The notes: a model not told the origin generated them from the letters alone. Positions 25,889-35,249 are shown, counted from the stretch's first letter. The stretch is 64,000 nucleotides of DNA from Gordonia rubripertincta (GCF_038024875.1 NZ_CP136136.1:310001-374000), one strand, 5' to 3'. Made by a program: numbers and translations.

Positions 25889-26083
25889 TCACCGCTTGCG
25901 GGACAGCAGGTACACCCCGCCGCCGACGGCCAGGATGGCGAACAGAATGGCCAGGAACGTCTGGTCGAGGAGCAGCAAGACCACGAACACGGCGATACCC
26001 GGCGACACCGCCACCAGACTCATCACGGGATGCTGCCGGACGACCTCCGACACCGCTCTGCTTCTGTCGCGATCGATCGCCAT
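25889..26083 (-). CDS. Small integral membrane protein, unknown function
   Basis: This 64-aa protein has a charged N-terminus (MAIDRDRSRAVSEVVRQHPV) and two closely spaced hydrophobic helices (about residues 21-40 and 42-58: VSPGIAVFVVLLLLDQ, FLAILFAILAVGGGVYLL), ending in SRKR. The hairpin topology predicts both ends in the cytoplasm. ATG 26083 is preferred; a longer frame extends 51 residues upstream without conserved features. No family was recognised. Confidence 0.7.
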   Translation of the reverse strand: MAIDRDRSRAVSEVVRQHPVMSLVAVSPGIAVFVVLLLLDQTFLAILFAILAVGGGVYLLSRKR

Positions 26084-26280
26084 CACGGCCTCCCTGCTCG
26101 GCTTTGCTTTTCCACCAGCCCCGGTTGCGTCCAGGGTAGTTCCTTCCGCCGCGCATCCGTCGGAGGTCGATCCGTCGACCGACAGTGTGCCCCATGCTTG
26201 GGGGCGGGAGCCGGAAAGTGGTCGACGCCCCGGCACGGATCGAGTCCAATGCCGGGGCGCCGGTCTGTGGGCGGCCGGTA

Positions 26281-28044
26281 TCAGGCCGCTTCGGCGCCGG
26301 AACCGCTCGACGAGCCAGAGCCGCTGTCGGAACCGCTGTCCGAGCCGGAGTCGCTGCCGGCACCGGAGCTTCCGCTGTCCGAACCGGAACCGCTGTCCGA
26401 ACCGGAGTCGCCGTCGGTGCTGTTGTCGGAGTCGTTGTCCGAGCCGGAGTCGTCGTTCGAGCCGGAGTTGTCGTTCGAGCCGGAGTTGTTGTCCGAGCCG
26501 GAGTTGTTGTCCGAGCCGGAGTCGGAATCCCCGGCATCGGGAGCCTCCGGTGCGCGGTGCTTGCCCTCGTAGCCGTCATCGGCCGCGCGATGCTTGCCGA
26601 CGTACTCTTCGACGACGCCGCTGCCGGAGTCGTCGGATGCGACCTCGGGCGCTTCGAACTCGGGCCCCACGAACTCAGCGGCTTCCGGTTCCGCGAAGGT
26701 CGACGCTGCGAACCCGGTGGGAGCCGAGGCCGCGACCCGCGCGACGGTGTTCGACTGCGGAATCACCGCGTCGTCGGTCGCCGGGATGCCGAACGGGAAC
26801 TCGTAGCTCGGGATGCGGATGACCGGGATTATCTCGCCGGTGTCGAGCTGTCCGAAGGTGATGACCGGTAGACCGAGGCGGTTCGGGCGGTACTCCCCGT
26901 TCACCTCGACCAGCGGGCGGAATGTCACCTGGGAACCCAGCCAGTCGACGGTGATCGGCCCGGTGAAGCCGTAGTCGCTCGTGAGGCGGAGGAAGTTGCC
27001 GCTGAACAGGTCGTAGTCGCCGCCGATGCTGAGGCGGGCGAAGTCCTTGGACAGGGACATCCAGTCGCCGTCGAAGTCGATGCCGGAACCGCTGAGGATG
27101 GCCGCCAGGATTCCCTGCAGCGCTTCCTGTCCGGCGTCACCGAGGACACCCGTCGGATCCGAGAGCAGTGCCGTCGGATCGGTGAGCGCGAACTGCACTT
27201 CGCCGTTGGGCTGCTGGTAGCGGAAGTCGAAGGTGCCCAGTACATTCGCGCACGCCCCGACGCCGTCGGCGTACGCACCGGTCAGGCCGCCGTAGCAGCC
27301 GACGCCCTTGATGCCGGGGATCTCGAGGATCTCCTTGCCCAGCACGGTGACCGGGAGGTCGCCGGTGTTCCAGGCGTGGGCCATGCCGAGGAGGGCGAAG
27401 GACTTGGCCGTGCGGCCGTCGCTCGCTCCCGCGGTCGCGATGCTCAACGGCAGGTACGAGATGGCAGTCGCGTCGCCTTCGCGGAACGCCACGGCGAGCT
27501 GGAAGCCGTTGCCGATGACCTTCGCCGAGCCCTCGGTGCCCGGCGCGTCAGTCATCGTCCTCGGCACATCCAGACCCAACCATCGGGCAATGTCACCCAG
27601 CGCCGACCCGGAAAGGGTGTCGTAGGTCTTCTTGACCGGGTCATAAACGGTGACCGGGACGACCTCGATCCGATCGGGGAGAACGACTGCGATCCCGAGA
27701 CCGCCCCAGTCGGTGTTCGACTGAGAACAATCGGCGCCGCCGCGCGCACCTCCCGAGAGGCATGATTCGACACGCCATTCCGCGGCGAGGTTCGCACCGA
27801 GCCCGTTACCGAGGCCGGTGACGAGATTCCCGATGGGATTGCCCTGGTTGAAACCAGCAGACCACTTCTTGAGGTCGTCCAGCGCCGAGGCCTCCGCGGC
27901 CGCCGGTTCCACCGCCTGCCCGGCGCCGATCGCGGCCACCGTGGCGATCGCGGCCGCGCCCGCGACGACGCGGTGCTGACGCTTCTGCTTGCGGTCGGCG
28001 CGCCGCGCGACCTTCTCCGAACGCTGAGTTCCGTTCCGCCCCAT
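26281..28044 (-). CDS. Secreted protein with C-terminal Ser-Asp repeats and paired GKHRA motifs
   Basis: This predicted exported protein is 587 aa from ATG 28044 (GTG 28053 is possible). A basic N-region (residues 1-24) precedes a hydrophobic signal ending AVEPAAAEA. The globular part (about 45-430) is beta-rich, with four cysteines and the motif GIKGVGCYGGLTGAYADGVGAC. Then come two copies of a GKHRA motif (EEYVGKHRAADD and GYEGKHRAPE) and about 85 residues of Ser/Asp/Gly/Asn low complexity (SDSGSDNN-type). Ser-Asp stalks carry adhesin heads off the wall in staphylococci, but no LPxTG anchor is present here. The DNA of this tract (26284-26532) is internally repetitive. The function is unknown; surface or cell-wall association is inferred. 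Confidence 0.75.
   Translation of the reverse strand: MGRNGTQRSEKVARRADRKQKRQHRVVAGAAAIATVAAIGAGQAVEPAAAEASALDDLKKWSAGFNQGNPIGNLVTGLGNGLGANLAAEWRVESCLSGGARGGADCSQSNTDWGGLGIAVVLPDRIEVVPVTVYDPVKKTYDTLSGSALGDIARWLGLDVPRTMTDAPGTEGSAKVIGNGFQLAVAFREGDATAISYLPLSIATAGASDGRTAKSFALLGMAHAWNTGDLPVTVLGKEILEIPGIKGVGCYGGLTGAYADGVGACANVLGTFDFRYQQPNGEVQFALTDPTALLSDPTGVLGDAGQEALQGILAAILSGSGIDFDGDWMSLSKDFARLSIGGDYDLFSGNFLRLTSDYGFTGPITVDWLGSQVTFRPLVEVNGEYRPNRLGLPVITFGQLDTGEIIPVIRIPSYEFPFGIPATDDAVIPQSNTVARVAASAPTGFAASTFAEPEAAEFVGPEFEAPEVASDDSGSGVVEEYVGKHRAADDGYEGKHRAPEAPDAGDSDSGSDNNSGSDNNSGSNDNSGSNDDSGSDNDSDNSTDGDSGSDSGSGSDSGSSGAGSDSGSDSGSDSGSGSSSGSGAEAA
26284..26532. repeat. Ser-Asp coding repeat tract
   Basis: Tandem degenerate units based on GAGCCGGAGTTGTTGTCC and shorter CCGGAG/GTCCGA steps encode the Ser/Asp/Asn tail of the secreted protein. 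The tract is prone to slippage, so its length may vary among strains. Confidence 0.75.
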
Positions 28045-28200
28045 ACTGGTCACTCGTCCAACTTTCTTTCTTCCCACCCCTTGCGCTGAGCAAGTTAAGC
28101 ATCGGAAATCGAAAATTGGTAGCCGGAACGAGGCCTGTGCACAAAACCGTCCGGTTGGACAAACGACCAGGTGACGCGCGGGCGGAGGACACGCGGTTGG

Positions 28201-28241
28201 CGTATGACATCGAGCCCGGTTTCCGGGCACGACGTCATACG
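28201..28241 (-). terminator. Hairpin downstream of the guanidine/urea operon
   Basis: Outer arms CGTATGAC and GTCATACG (perfect) enclose an inner GCCCGG/CCGGGC stem with a 3-base loop. It begins 16 bp past the atzF-like stop codon on the minus strand. It lacks a clear T-run, so it may be a processing or intrinsic-like stop. Confidence 0.6.
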
Positions 28242-28256
28242 GAACTCACACGCGCT

Positions 28257-29927
28257 CTACCAGCGGTCGCGGTCGAGTTCCGTTCCCGCCGCACCGGCGT
28301 CGGCCGCGCAACCGAAGCCGACGATCCACCGTGCGGGTCCGGTCTCCCCTGCGGTCACCTCGACCTTGCCCAGCATCATCGGTTCCGGCAGGGCGGCGAG
28401 GAACTCGCCCAACGCGGCCGGGGCCAGACGCCAGACCTCGCCCCGGATCGACCGTCCCACAGCGGGATCGCGGATCAGTCCGGGCTTCGGCGGGGTGGTG
28501 CCGAGGGCGACGAGGCGGTAGGCCGGGGTCGTCATGATCTCCCCCGCCCAGCGGGCACCTCGCTCGCTGAGCTCATGGGTGAGCGGACCGCCCCGCATGT
28601 GCGCACCGAAGACCGCGAGCTCGATCGACTCCTCGGTCTCCACCCACGTCGCCCCGACGTCGGGTACACCGAGGAACCGCGCAGCCACGTCGACGAGAAC
28701 AGCGTCCTCGTGCGCGGCGCCGAGGAAGGTGACGCCGAATTGCGCCTGGCTGCCATCGTTTTCGGGCACCACGCCACTCGGCACGGCGAGTCCGCAGAGG
28801 TCGAACAGATTGCAGAAGTTGGTGTACGTACCCATCCGCGAGTTGACGCCGACCGGGTCGGCGGCCACGTCGGAGATCGACGGGTGCGCCGGCGCGGTGG
28901 GGACCATCAGCACGGTCGCATCGCCCCACTCCCCCATCGCCTCGGCCCGCAACCCGCCCAGGCGGCGTCGTGCCCGGAGAAGGTCGACGGCACTGAATCC
29001 GGAAGCGCCACCGATGATTCCGGAGACAGTGGGGTCAAGCCCGGCAGCGGACGGGTCCGCCGAGTCCAGGAAATCGCCGACGGCGTCGTGTCGTTCGGCG
29101 ACGAGCGCGTCCTCGTACAGCAGCTTCGCCGCCGCCAGGAAGGGCGACAGATCGATCGTCTTGATCACGAATCCGGCCGCTTCGGCTCGCGACACCGATT
29201 CGGCGAACGCGGCACGCCACGCCTTGTCGAGTTCGGGCAGTTCGGCCGGCACGGCGACGACGGGTCGTTCCGGTGCGGCCAGTGGCACCGACGACCCGAA
29301 CGGCCGGGGGCCCTGCGCGGTGGCCATCGCCGCCATCGCCCGATTGGCGAGCGGCAGGCCGGCGGCGAAGATCGTCACGGTGTCGTAGCTCGCACATGCC
29401 GGCACGACCCCGTCGGTGGAGATCGCCCCGACCGTCGGCTTGATCCCGACGAGCCCTTGGAGTCCGGCGGGGATGCGGCCGGAACCGGCGGTGTCGGTGC
29501 CGATCGCGATGTCGGCGAACCCCAGTGCGACGGCCACCGCGGAGCCCGAACTCGAACCGCCCGAGATGCGGCCGGGGCGTCGTGAATCTCGCACCGCGCC
29601 ATAGGGACTGCGCGTCCCGACGAGGCCGGTGGCGAACTGGTCGAGGTTCGTCTTGCCGATCACCACCGCACCGGCGGCCCGCAGTGCCGCGACCACCGGG
29701 GCATCGGCGGCGGGGGTGTAAGCGTAGCCCGGGCATGCCGCTGTGGTCGACAGTCCGGCGACGTCGACGTTGTCCTTGACCGCGAGGACCGTACCGGCCA
29801 GGGGCCCGCCCGATGCGAGGGCCCCAGCCAACTCGGCAGCGACATCCGCCTGCGGACGCAGCGTGATGAAGACCTCGGGACGGTCCGCCTCGGCGATCCG
29901 CGTGTAGATCTCGTCGATCTTGCTCAT
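28257..29927 (-). CDS. atzF: Allophanate hydrolase
   Basis: This 556-aa enzyme converts allophanate to ammonia and CO2, the last step of urea-carboxylase or guanidine-carboxylase routes. The amidase-signature domain (about residues 1-400) has the Lys-cisSer-Ser triad: Lys in VLAVKDNVDVAG, Ser in GGSSSGSAVAV and Ser in TDTAGSGRIPAG. The smaller C-terminal AtzF domain (about 430-556) includes FGAHMRGGPLTHELSERGARWAGEI and WIVGFGCAAD, which decarboxylates or stabilises the intermediate. The length is normal and all motifs are intact. The start overlaps the carboxyltransferase gene stop (ATGA). Confidence 0.92.
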   Translation of the reverse strand: MSKIDEIYTRIAEADRPEVFITLRPQADVAAELAGALASGGPLAGTVLAVKDNVDVAGLSTTAACPGYAYTPAADAPVVAALRAAGAVVIGKTNLDQFATGLVGTRSPYGAVRDSRRPGRISGGSSSGSAVAVALGFADIAIGTDTAGSGRIPAGLQGLVGIKPTVGAISTDGVVPACASYDTVTIFAAGLPLANRAMAAMATAQGPRPFGSSVPLAAPERPVVAVPAELPELDKAWRAAFAESVSRAEAAGFVIKTIDLSPFLAAAKLLYEDALVAERHDAVGDFLDSADPSAAGLDPTVSGIIGGASGFSAVDLLRARRRLGGLRAEAMGEWGDATVLMVPTAPAHPSISDVAADPVGVNSRMGTYTNFCNLFDLCGLAVPSGVVPENDGSQAQFGVTFLGAAHEDAVLVDVAARFLGVPDVGATWVETEESIELAVFGAHMRGGPLTHELSERGARWAGEIMTTPAYRLVALGTTPPKPGLIRDPAVGRSIRGEVWRLAPAALGEFLAALPEPMMLGKVEVTAGETGPARWIVGFGCAADAGAAGTELDRDRW

Positions 29928-31979
29928 GCCACCCGCTCCTCGTCCGCGGCCCCGACCGTGCTCAGGTCGGCGGCGAACTCACCCTGCGCGGACCATCTCT
30001 GACGCTCCTCGGCGCGGGCGATCTCCATCTTCTCCCGCCGGAAGGCGATGTCGCCGGAATTGTCGTCGAGGAACTGCTGGTGCTCGGCCAGCGAGAACAC
30101 GCCGTCGGCGATCTTCGTGCTGTCCCCGCGCCCGGCTGCGACGTCGGCACGCATGTCGAGGAGCTCCTCGGCACTCACCGGATACCAGGAGATGCGGTCG
30201 AAGAAGCGCAACAGCCAGGGGTGCTCGGGATCGAAACCGGGTGCCGGCTGCGGGTGCCGGTGGTTCCACACCTGCGTGGTGCGTCCCACGAATTGGTAGC
30301 CGCCGGGGCCCTCCATGCCGTAGATACACAGGTAGGCGCCGCCGATGCCGACCGCGTTCTCCGGGGTCCAGGTCCGGGCGGGGTTGTACTTGGTGGTGAC
30401 GAGCCGATGCCGCGGGTCCAGCGGGACCGCAACGGGCGCACCGAGGTACACGTCGCCCAGGCCGAGCACCAGGTAGCTGGCGTCGAACACGGTGCGGTAG
30501 ACGTCGTCGACGGAGTCGAGACCGTTCATGCGGCGGATGAACTCGATGTTCCACGGGCACCAGGGAGCGTCGGAGCGGACGCCGAGCATGTAGCGTTCGA
30601 TGGCCTCGCGGGTGGCCGGGTCGTCCCACGACAGGGGAAGGTGCACCGTTCGACTGGGGACCACGAGATCCTCCGCCGCGGGCAGCTGGCTCTCACATTC
30701 GGTGAGCCACTCGAGCATCCGGGACTGCGACCACACGTCCGGATCGGCCTTGACCTGCAGCGACCGGATGCCGGGCGTGAGATCGACGAGGCCCCGGGGC
30801 TTCTCGACCGCTATACGTTCGCTCAGCGCGTGCACGCGGGCACGCAGGGCCAGATCCAGCTGCATGTCTCCGTATTCGACGAGGATGTTGTCGTCACCGG
30901 AGCGGCGGTAGGTCACCGTCGTGGTCCCGTCGGCGGTCGTCGTCGAGCCGAGGATGCCGTTGTCGGCGTCGCCGCCCGACGACAGGACGTCGACGAAACT
31001 GGCCCGCCGACCGAGACCGGTCTCCTTGGGGTGAGGCGGTCTCCTCGCTGCGCACGGCCACGAAGCGGATCGTGTCACCCGGCTTGAGCTGGCCGAGCTT
31101 CCACCGCTGGGCGGTCACCACCGTCACCGGGCACACGAACCCGCCGAGACTCGGGCCGTCGGGACCGAGCAGGATCGGGGTGTCGCCGGTGAAGTCCAGG
31201 GCACCAACGGAATACGCGTTGTCATGGATGTTCGAGGGATGCAGGCCCGCCTCGCCGCCGTCGTTGCGCGCCCACCGCGGTTTGGGACCGATGAGTCGGA
31301 TGCCGGTCCGGTCGGAGTTGAAGTGCACCTCGTAGTCGGTGGCGAAGACGTCGGCGATGTCGGCCTCGGTGAAGAACTCCGGCGCACCGTGCGGACCGAC
31401 GGTCACCGCCAGCTGCCAGGTGTTGGTGAAGGCGGGCTGTTCGTCGCCGAGGATGCGCCGCGCCGGGCCGGTCGGTCCGCCGAGCAGCGCGAGCTGATCA
31501 CCGGCCGCGAGCGGTCGGCCGTCGAGACCCCCGAAGCGGCCCATCGTGAACGTGGAACGACTCCCGAGGTAGTCCTCGGCGTCGAGCCCGCCGGACACCG
31601 CGATGTACGCCCGCATACCGAGCGACCCCACCGTTCCGACGTCGAGCACGTCACCGTCCGACACCGGCAGCGGAACCCATTGCGGCACAGTCCGTCCGTT
31701 GAGGGTGACGGTCACGGGTGCGCCGGTCACCGCGACCACGGCGTCGGCGTCGAACCGCAGCGCCGGGCCCATCAGGGTGACCTCGAGTCCCGCGGCGGTC
31801 TCGGGGTTGCCTACCGCGAGGTTGGCGAGGCGGAACGACAGATCGTCCATGGGCCCGGATGGTGGGACCCCGACCTTCCAGTACCCGATACGACCGGGCC
31901 AGTCCTGGATGGTGGTGAGCGGACCGGACCGCAGGACGGTGACGGGGGCGGGCGTGGCGGCCCCGGTGGAGGCAGTCAT
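29924..31979 (-). pseudogene. Urea/guanidine carboxylase-type carboxyltransferase (KipA-KipI fusion), frame broken at 31028-31031
   Basis: ATG 31979 opens a KipA-like (AHS2) domain: PLTTIQDWPGRIGYWKVGVPPSGPMDDLSFRLAN, ending RFVAVRSEETASP. The frame breaks at CCCC (31028-31031, minus strand) and resumes one base over as KETGLGRRASFVDVL followed by a KipI-like (AHS1) domain with FIRRMNGL, LGDVYLGAP and TKYNPARTWTPENAVGIGGAYLCIYGMEGPGGYQFVGRT. Without one C the gene encodes about 684 residues in the domain order of urea carboxylase. The biotin carboxylase and biotinyl domains that a full-length enzyme carries are absent, so a partner must come from elsewhere, or this is a distinct carboxyltransferase. 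The same CACCCCAA octamer marks the other breaks in the window. Confidence 0.8.
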
Positions 31980-32032
31980 GGTGTGGTTCCTCGAAGGTCG
32001 TTGTGCGGTGCGGGGATCGACGCGACTGGCCG

Positions 32033-32701
32033 TCAGATCGAGGGTCGGGTCACGATGACGCGGACCGCGGTCGGGTCGAATCCGTTGCAGGGGTTGTTGA
32101 TCTGCGGGCAGTTGGAGATCAGCACCAGGGTGTCGGCCTCGGCCCGAAGGGCGAGGCGCTTTCCGGGGGCCGACAGGCCGTCGACGATGCCGAGGGAGCC
32201 GTCGGGATCGACCGGCACGTTCATGAAGAAGTTGACGTTGCCGACCAGATCGGCCTTGCCGAGTCCGTGGCGGCTGCCCTCGATCAGGAAGTTCTCGACG
32301 CACGCGTGTTGATGCTTGGTGTGGTGCCCGTAGCGGAGGGTGTTGGATTCCTGCGAGCAGGCGCCGCCGACGGTGTCGTGGTTGCCGACCTCGTCGGCGA
32401 CGATCGTCATCAGCGGTTCGCCCTCCTGGTCGCGGATGACGGTGCCGGTGGTCAGGAAGATGTTGCCCTGCGCGGCGATCGTGGCCTGCGCCGAGTAGCG
32501 CTTGGCGTGGTCGGCCGCACCGTAGAAGAGGGTGTCGACGGCCTGGTTGCCATGGAGGTCGACGATGGTCAGCACGTCCCCGGCGGCGACGACGCCCGAC
32601 CAGGGCCCGCGCTCACCGACCAGTCCGTCGTAGACGACGGTGCCGGCCACGAGGGCGAGATCCGCGGCTGGGGCTGCGGCGAAATCGATGGTGGTGGTCA
32701 T
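32033..32701 (-). CDS. DUF1989 protein, urea amidolyase-associated UAAP2 / carboxyguanidine deiminase subunit
   Basis: This 222-aa protein of the DUF1989 family is one of the paired UAAP proteins found beside urea-carboxylase-like genes. These pairs were later shown in other bacteria to act as the heteromeric carboxyguanidine deiminase (CgdAB). Conserved features are DLHGNQAVDTLFYGAADHAKRYSAQ, the His/Cys cluster GNHDTVGGACSQESNTLRYGHHTKHQHACVENF (about residues 107-138) and the C-terminal SNCPQINNPCNGFDPTAVRV. The next gene, UAAP1-like, is 45 bp upstream. It would remove ammonia from carboxyguanidine to give allophanate. Confidence 0.88.
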   Translation of the reverse strand: MTTTIDFAAAPAADLALVAGTVVYDGLVGERGPWSGVVAAGDVLTIVDLHGNQAVDTLFYGAADHAKRYSAQATIAAQGNIFLTTGTVIRDQEGEPLMTIVADEVGNHDTVGGACSQESNTLRYGHHTKHQHACVENFLIEGSRHGLGKADLVGNVNFFMNVPVDPDGSLGIVDGLSAPGKRLALRAEADTLVLISNCPQINNPCNGFDPTAVRVIVTRPSI

Positions 32702-32746
32702 GAGTGTGTTCCTCTCGGGTCGATGACGCTCAGAGAGCTGGAGAGC

Positions 32747-33595
32747 TCAGAAACGAGCTGCGGCCCAAGCGTCTTCGGAGTTGGCGACGGCACGCTGATA
32801 CTCAGGATCGGTGTCCGCGACACCGGCCAGCAGGGTGTCGAGATCGGGCCGGGCCGTCCAGGCGAGCACCTCGAGCGAGGTGGTGTCGAAGGTCGGCGAC
32901 GGGTCGACCGGATGTGCGGTGTTCGCGATCGCCACGACGCACGGCAGGTGCATGATCAGGTCGACCGACGTGCCGGCTCCGGCGGAACCGGTGGACCGCA
33001 ACGAGCCGTCGTCGTCGACCTCGACCCCGTGGAAGAACGACACCGAGGGGGCGACGTCGGTCGGGGTCAGGCCGTGCTTCGCCGCCGCGAGGGTGAACAT
33101 CTCGCGTCCCGCCGGGCTGGCCGAATGCACATGTCCGGCGCCGTATCTCGCGGTGTTGGCGGCGAGGGTCGTGGTGCCGCAGAGGGCGTCGTGGTGTCCG
33201 GACCCGTCGGCGACGATCGTCGCCAGGACGCGACCCTGGTCACTCAGCAGCGGATGCCCGGGGCCGAGGTAGGCCTGCCACGGAACCTTCACGGTGTCCG
33301 CGACATTGAGTCGCTCCCACGGTGCGTCGGCACGCCACAGGAGGAGGTGCGCGCAGGCCGACCCGGCGACGTCGTGCAGGCGCAGCCGCGTGCCGCGAGC
33401 CAGGACCTTGCTCGTGTACCGCCCACCGGGCACGGTCTCGGCCCAGGTGAGTCCGGCGGGGTCGACGTCGGCGGGCGGATTCGGCCAGTTCGACGCCGGG
33501 ACGACGGGCATGCTGTCGGTGATGCGACCGGCCTGCGCCCGGGCGTGTTCGCGGGCTCCCGCGGTGGTCCCGGTGGTGGTGGCGGTGATGGTCAT
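32747..33595 (-). CDS. DUF1989 protein, urea amidolyase-associated UAAP1 / carboxyguanidine deiminase subunit
   Basis: This 282-aa protein is the second DUF1989 partner. The key region is GRVLATIVADGSGHHDALCGTTTLAANTARYGAGHVHSASPAGREMF (about residues 145-190), with the conserved HHD and Cys. It continues SVSFFHGVEVDDDGSLRSTGSAGAGTSVDLIMHLPCVVAIANTAHPVD. It is longer than UAAP2, as usual. The two subunits plus a carboxylase and allophanate hydrolase form the carboxylase-deiminase-hydrolase guanidine pathway described in other bacteria. The assignment to guanidine rather than urea rests on this gene pair. Confidence 0.87.
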   Translation of the reverse strand: MTITATTTGTTAGAREHARAQAGRITDSMPVVPASNWPNPPADVDPAGLTWAETVPGGRYTSKVLARGTRLRLHDVAGSACAHLLLWRADAPWERLNVADTVKVPWQAYLGPGHPLLSDQGRVLATIVADGSGHHDALCGTTTLAANTARYGAGHVHSASPAGREMFTLAAAKHGLTPTDVAPSVSFFHGVEVDDDGSLRSTGSAGAGTSVDLIMHLPCVVAIANTAHPVDPSPTFDTTSLEVLAWTARPDLDTLLAGVADTDPEYQRAVANSEDAWAAARF

Positions 33596-33616
33596 CTCGA
33601 TGTCTCCTCGACAGTC

Positions 33617-33664
33617 GTTGTGGTTGAGTGGCCTTCGTGGCTCGTCGCTTGCGTTCCTCGCACC
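33617..33664. repeat. Possible dispersed intergenic repeat
   Basis: A short GC-rich stretch between the DUF1989 gene start and the permease stop contains GTGGTTGAGTGGCCTTCG and TCGCTTGCGTTCCTCGCACC. It resembles dispersed Gordonia intergenic repeats by recollection. It has no coding potential. Confidence 0.35.
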
Positions 33665-35209
33665 TCAGGCGGCGAACTCGACGGGCTTCGGATGTTCCTT
33701 GCCGCGTGGGAAGCACGCGATGCCGACTGCGACGGTGACCGCGATGACGATCGGTCCGGCCCAGCGCAGGATCGGCATGTCGCCGGCGGGGTCGAAGACC
33801 TCGGCACGCGGCCAGGCGAGATTGACGACCATCAGTGCGCCGTAGAGCACGGCGAGGAGGTTCACCACGATCCCGAACCGGCCGAGGCTGAACAGTTTCC
33901 GACCACCGGCGTCGACGCCGCCCTGGCGCGGCCAACCCTGGAACCGGCGGTAGAGCATCGGACCGGTGACGGCGAGGTAGGCCAGGTAGATCAGGATGAT
34001 GCACACGCTGGCGAGCGTCGCGAAGATCGCGGAGTTGCCCACGTTGACCACCAGGACACCGATGCAGAGCACGCCGATGAGGATCGACGGTGCGATCGGG
34101 GTGCCCGTCCGCGAGTTGACGTGTGCCAGCTGCCTGGAGAACGGGAGCCGGCCGTCACGGGCCATCGAGAACATCAGGCGGGAGCATGCGGTCTGGATGG
34201 CGAGGGTGCAGATGAAGATCGCCACCGCGACGTCGCAGAGCAGGACCTTGCCCCAAAAGCTTCCGAGCACCGAGTCCAGCACGTAGGGCAGTCCGCCGAT
34301 GGCGAGTTCCTCGCTGAGCGTCGGCGCGGCCATCAGAGCGCCCAGCAGCATCAGGCCGCCACCGATGGCCGAGACCGTCAATGCCATGCGGATGGTGCGG
34401 GGTGCGACGCGACGCGGGTCTCGGGTCTCCTCGGCGAGCTCACCGGCCGAACCGAATCCGACCATCACATAGGCGGCCATCAGGCCCGAGACGATGAACG
34501 CCCAGATGTAACCGGGCTGCTGACCGGGGGCGCCGGTGTCGAAGACGACGCCCGGACCGCGCTGGGCGTGGGTGAACAGCGCCAGGATCACCGCGATCAC
34601 ACCGACGAGTTCGCAGACCACGCCGATGCTGTTGACGCGGCTCATCCAGGTGACCCCGACACAGTTGATGGCGGTGACGATCACCAACAGGATCGAACCC
34701 AGCAGGACCGCATTCGACGCGCCGCTGGTGCTGGTGAGCGTGGGATCGTCGCCGACCAGCTGGAAGCCCATCCACACCGAGGGCAGCACCACCTGGAGGG
34801 CGATGGCCGCCGCGGCGGCCGTGACGACCTGGGCGATCATCATGAACCAGCCGCCGAACCAGCCGATGACCTCACCGCCCATGCGGCGGGACCACTGATA
34901 GATCGCACCCGAGATCGGGTAGCGCGCAGCGATTTCGGCGAAACACAGGGCCACCAGGAACTGGCCCGCGTAGACGATCGGCCACGTCCAGAAGAAGGCC
35001 GGCCCGCCGAAACCGAAACCCAGGCCGAAGAATTGGAAGACCGTGGTCAGGATCGAGACGAAGGAGAAACCCGCCGCGAAGGAGGCGAACTTGCCCAGCG
35101 ACCGGTGCAGCTGCTGGTCGTAGCCGAATTCGGAGAGGTCGTCGGCGTCGTGGCCGCCGGCGTAAGCGGTGACCGGTTGCGCGACGGTCTTTTCCGGGGT
35201 TGTGGTCAT
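33665..35209 (-). CDS. APC-superfamily permease
   Basis: This 514-aa integral membrane transporter has about 12 predicted helices. The N-terminal FASFAAGFSFVSILTTVFQFFGLGFGFGGPAFFWTWP contains the unwound glycine-rich helix 1 of APC transporters. GAIYQWSRRMGGEVIGWFGGWFMM and GFGSAGELAEETRDPRRVAPRTIRMAL are the conserved cytoplasmic loops. It is the first gene of the guanidine/urea operon and divergent from a TetR gene. It may import guanidine, urea or a guanidino compound; APC carriers near DUF1989 genes are common. The exact substrate cannot be read. Confidence 0.88.
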   Translation of the reverse strand: MTTTPEKTVAQPVTAYAGGHDADDLSEFGYDQQLHRSLGKFASFAAGFSFVSILTTVFQFFGLGFGFGGPAFFWTWPIVYAGQFLVALCFAEIAARYPISGAIYQWSRRMGGEVIGWFGGWFMMIAQVVTAAAAAIALQVVLPSVWMGFQLVGDDPTLTSTSGASNAVLLGSILLVIVTAINCVGVTWMSRVNSIGVVCELVGVIAVILALFTHAQRGPGVVFDTGAPGQQPGYIWAFIVSGLMAAYVMVGFGSAGELAEETRDPRRVAPRTIRMALTVSAIGGGLMLLGALMAAPTLSEELAIGGLPYVLDSVLGSFWGKVLLCDVAVAIFICTLAIQTACSRLMFSMARDGRLPFSRQLAHVNSRTGTPIAPSILIGVLCIGVLVVNVGNSAIFATLASVCIILIYLAYLAVTGPMLYRRFQGWPRQGGVDAGGRKLFSLGRFGIVVNLLAVLYGALMVVNLAWPRAEVFDPAGDMPILRWAGPIVIAVTVAVGIACFPRGKEHPKPVEFAA

Positions 35210-35249
35210 GATGCGTTCTTTCTTTTCGAGGAGCTCCTCGTTGAGCGCG

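Noticed and set aside
26284..26532. Tandem repeats resembling a CRISPR or minisatellite array
   Set aside because: The repeats are in frame within the Ser-Asp tail of a secreted protein and have no regular spacers.
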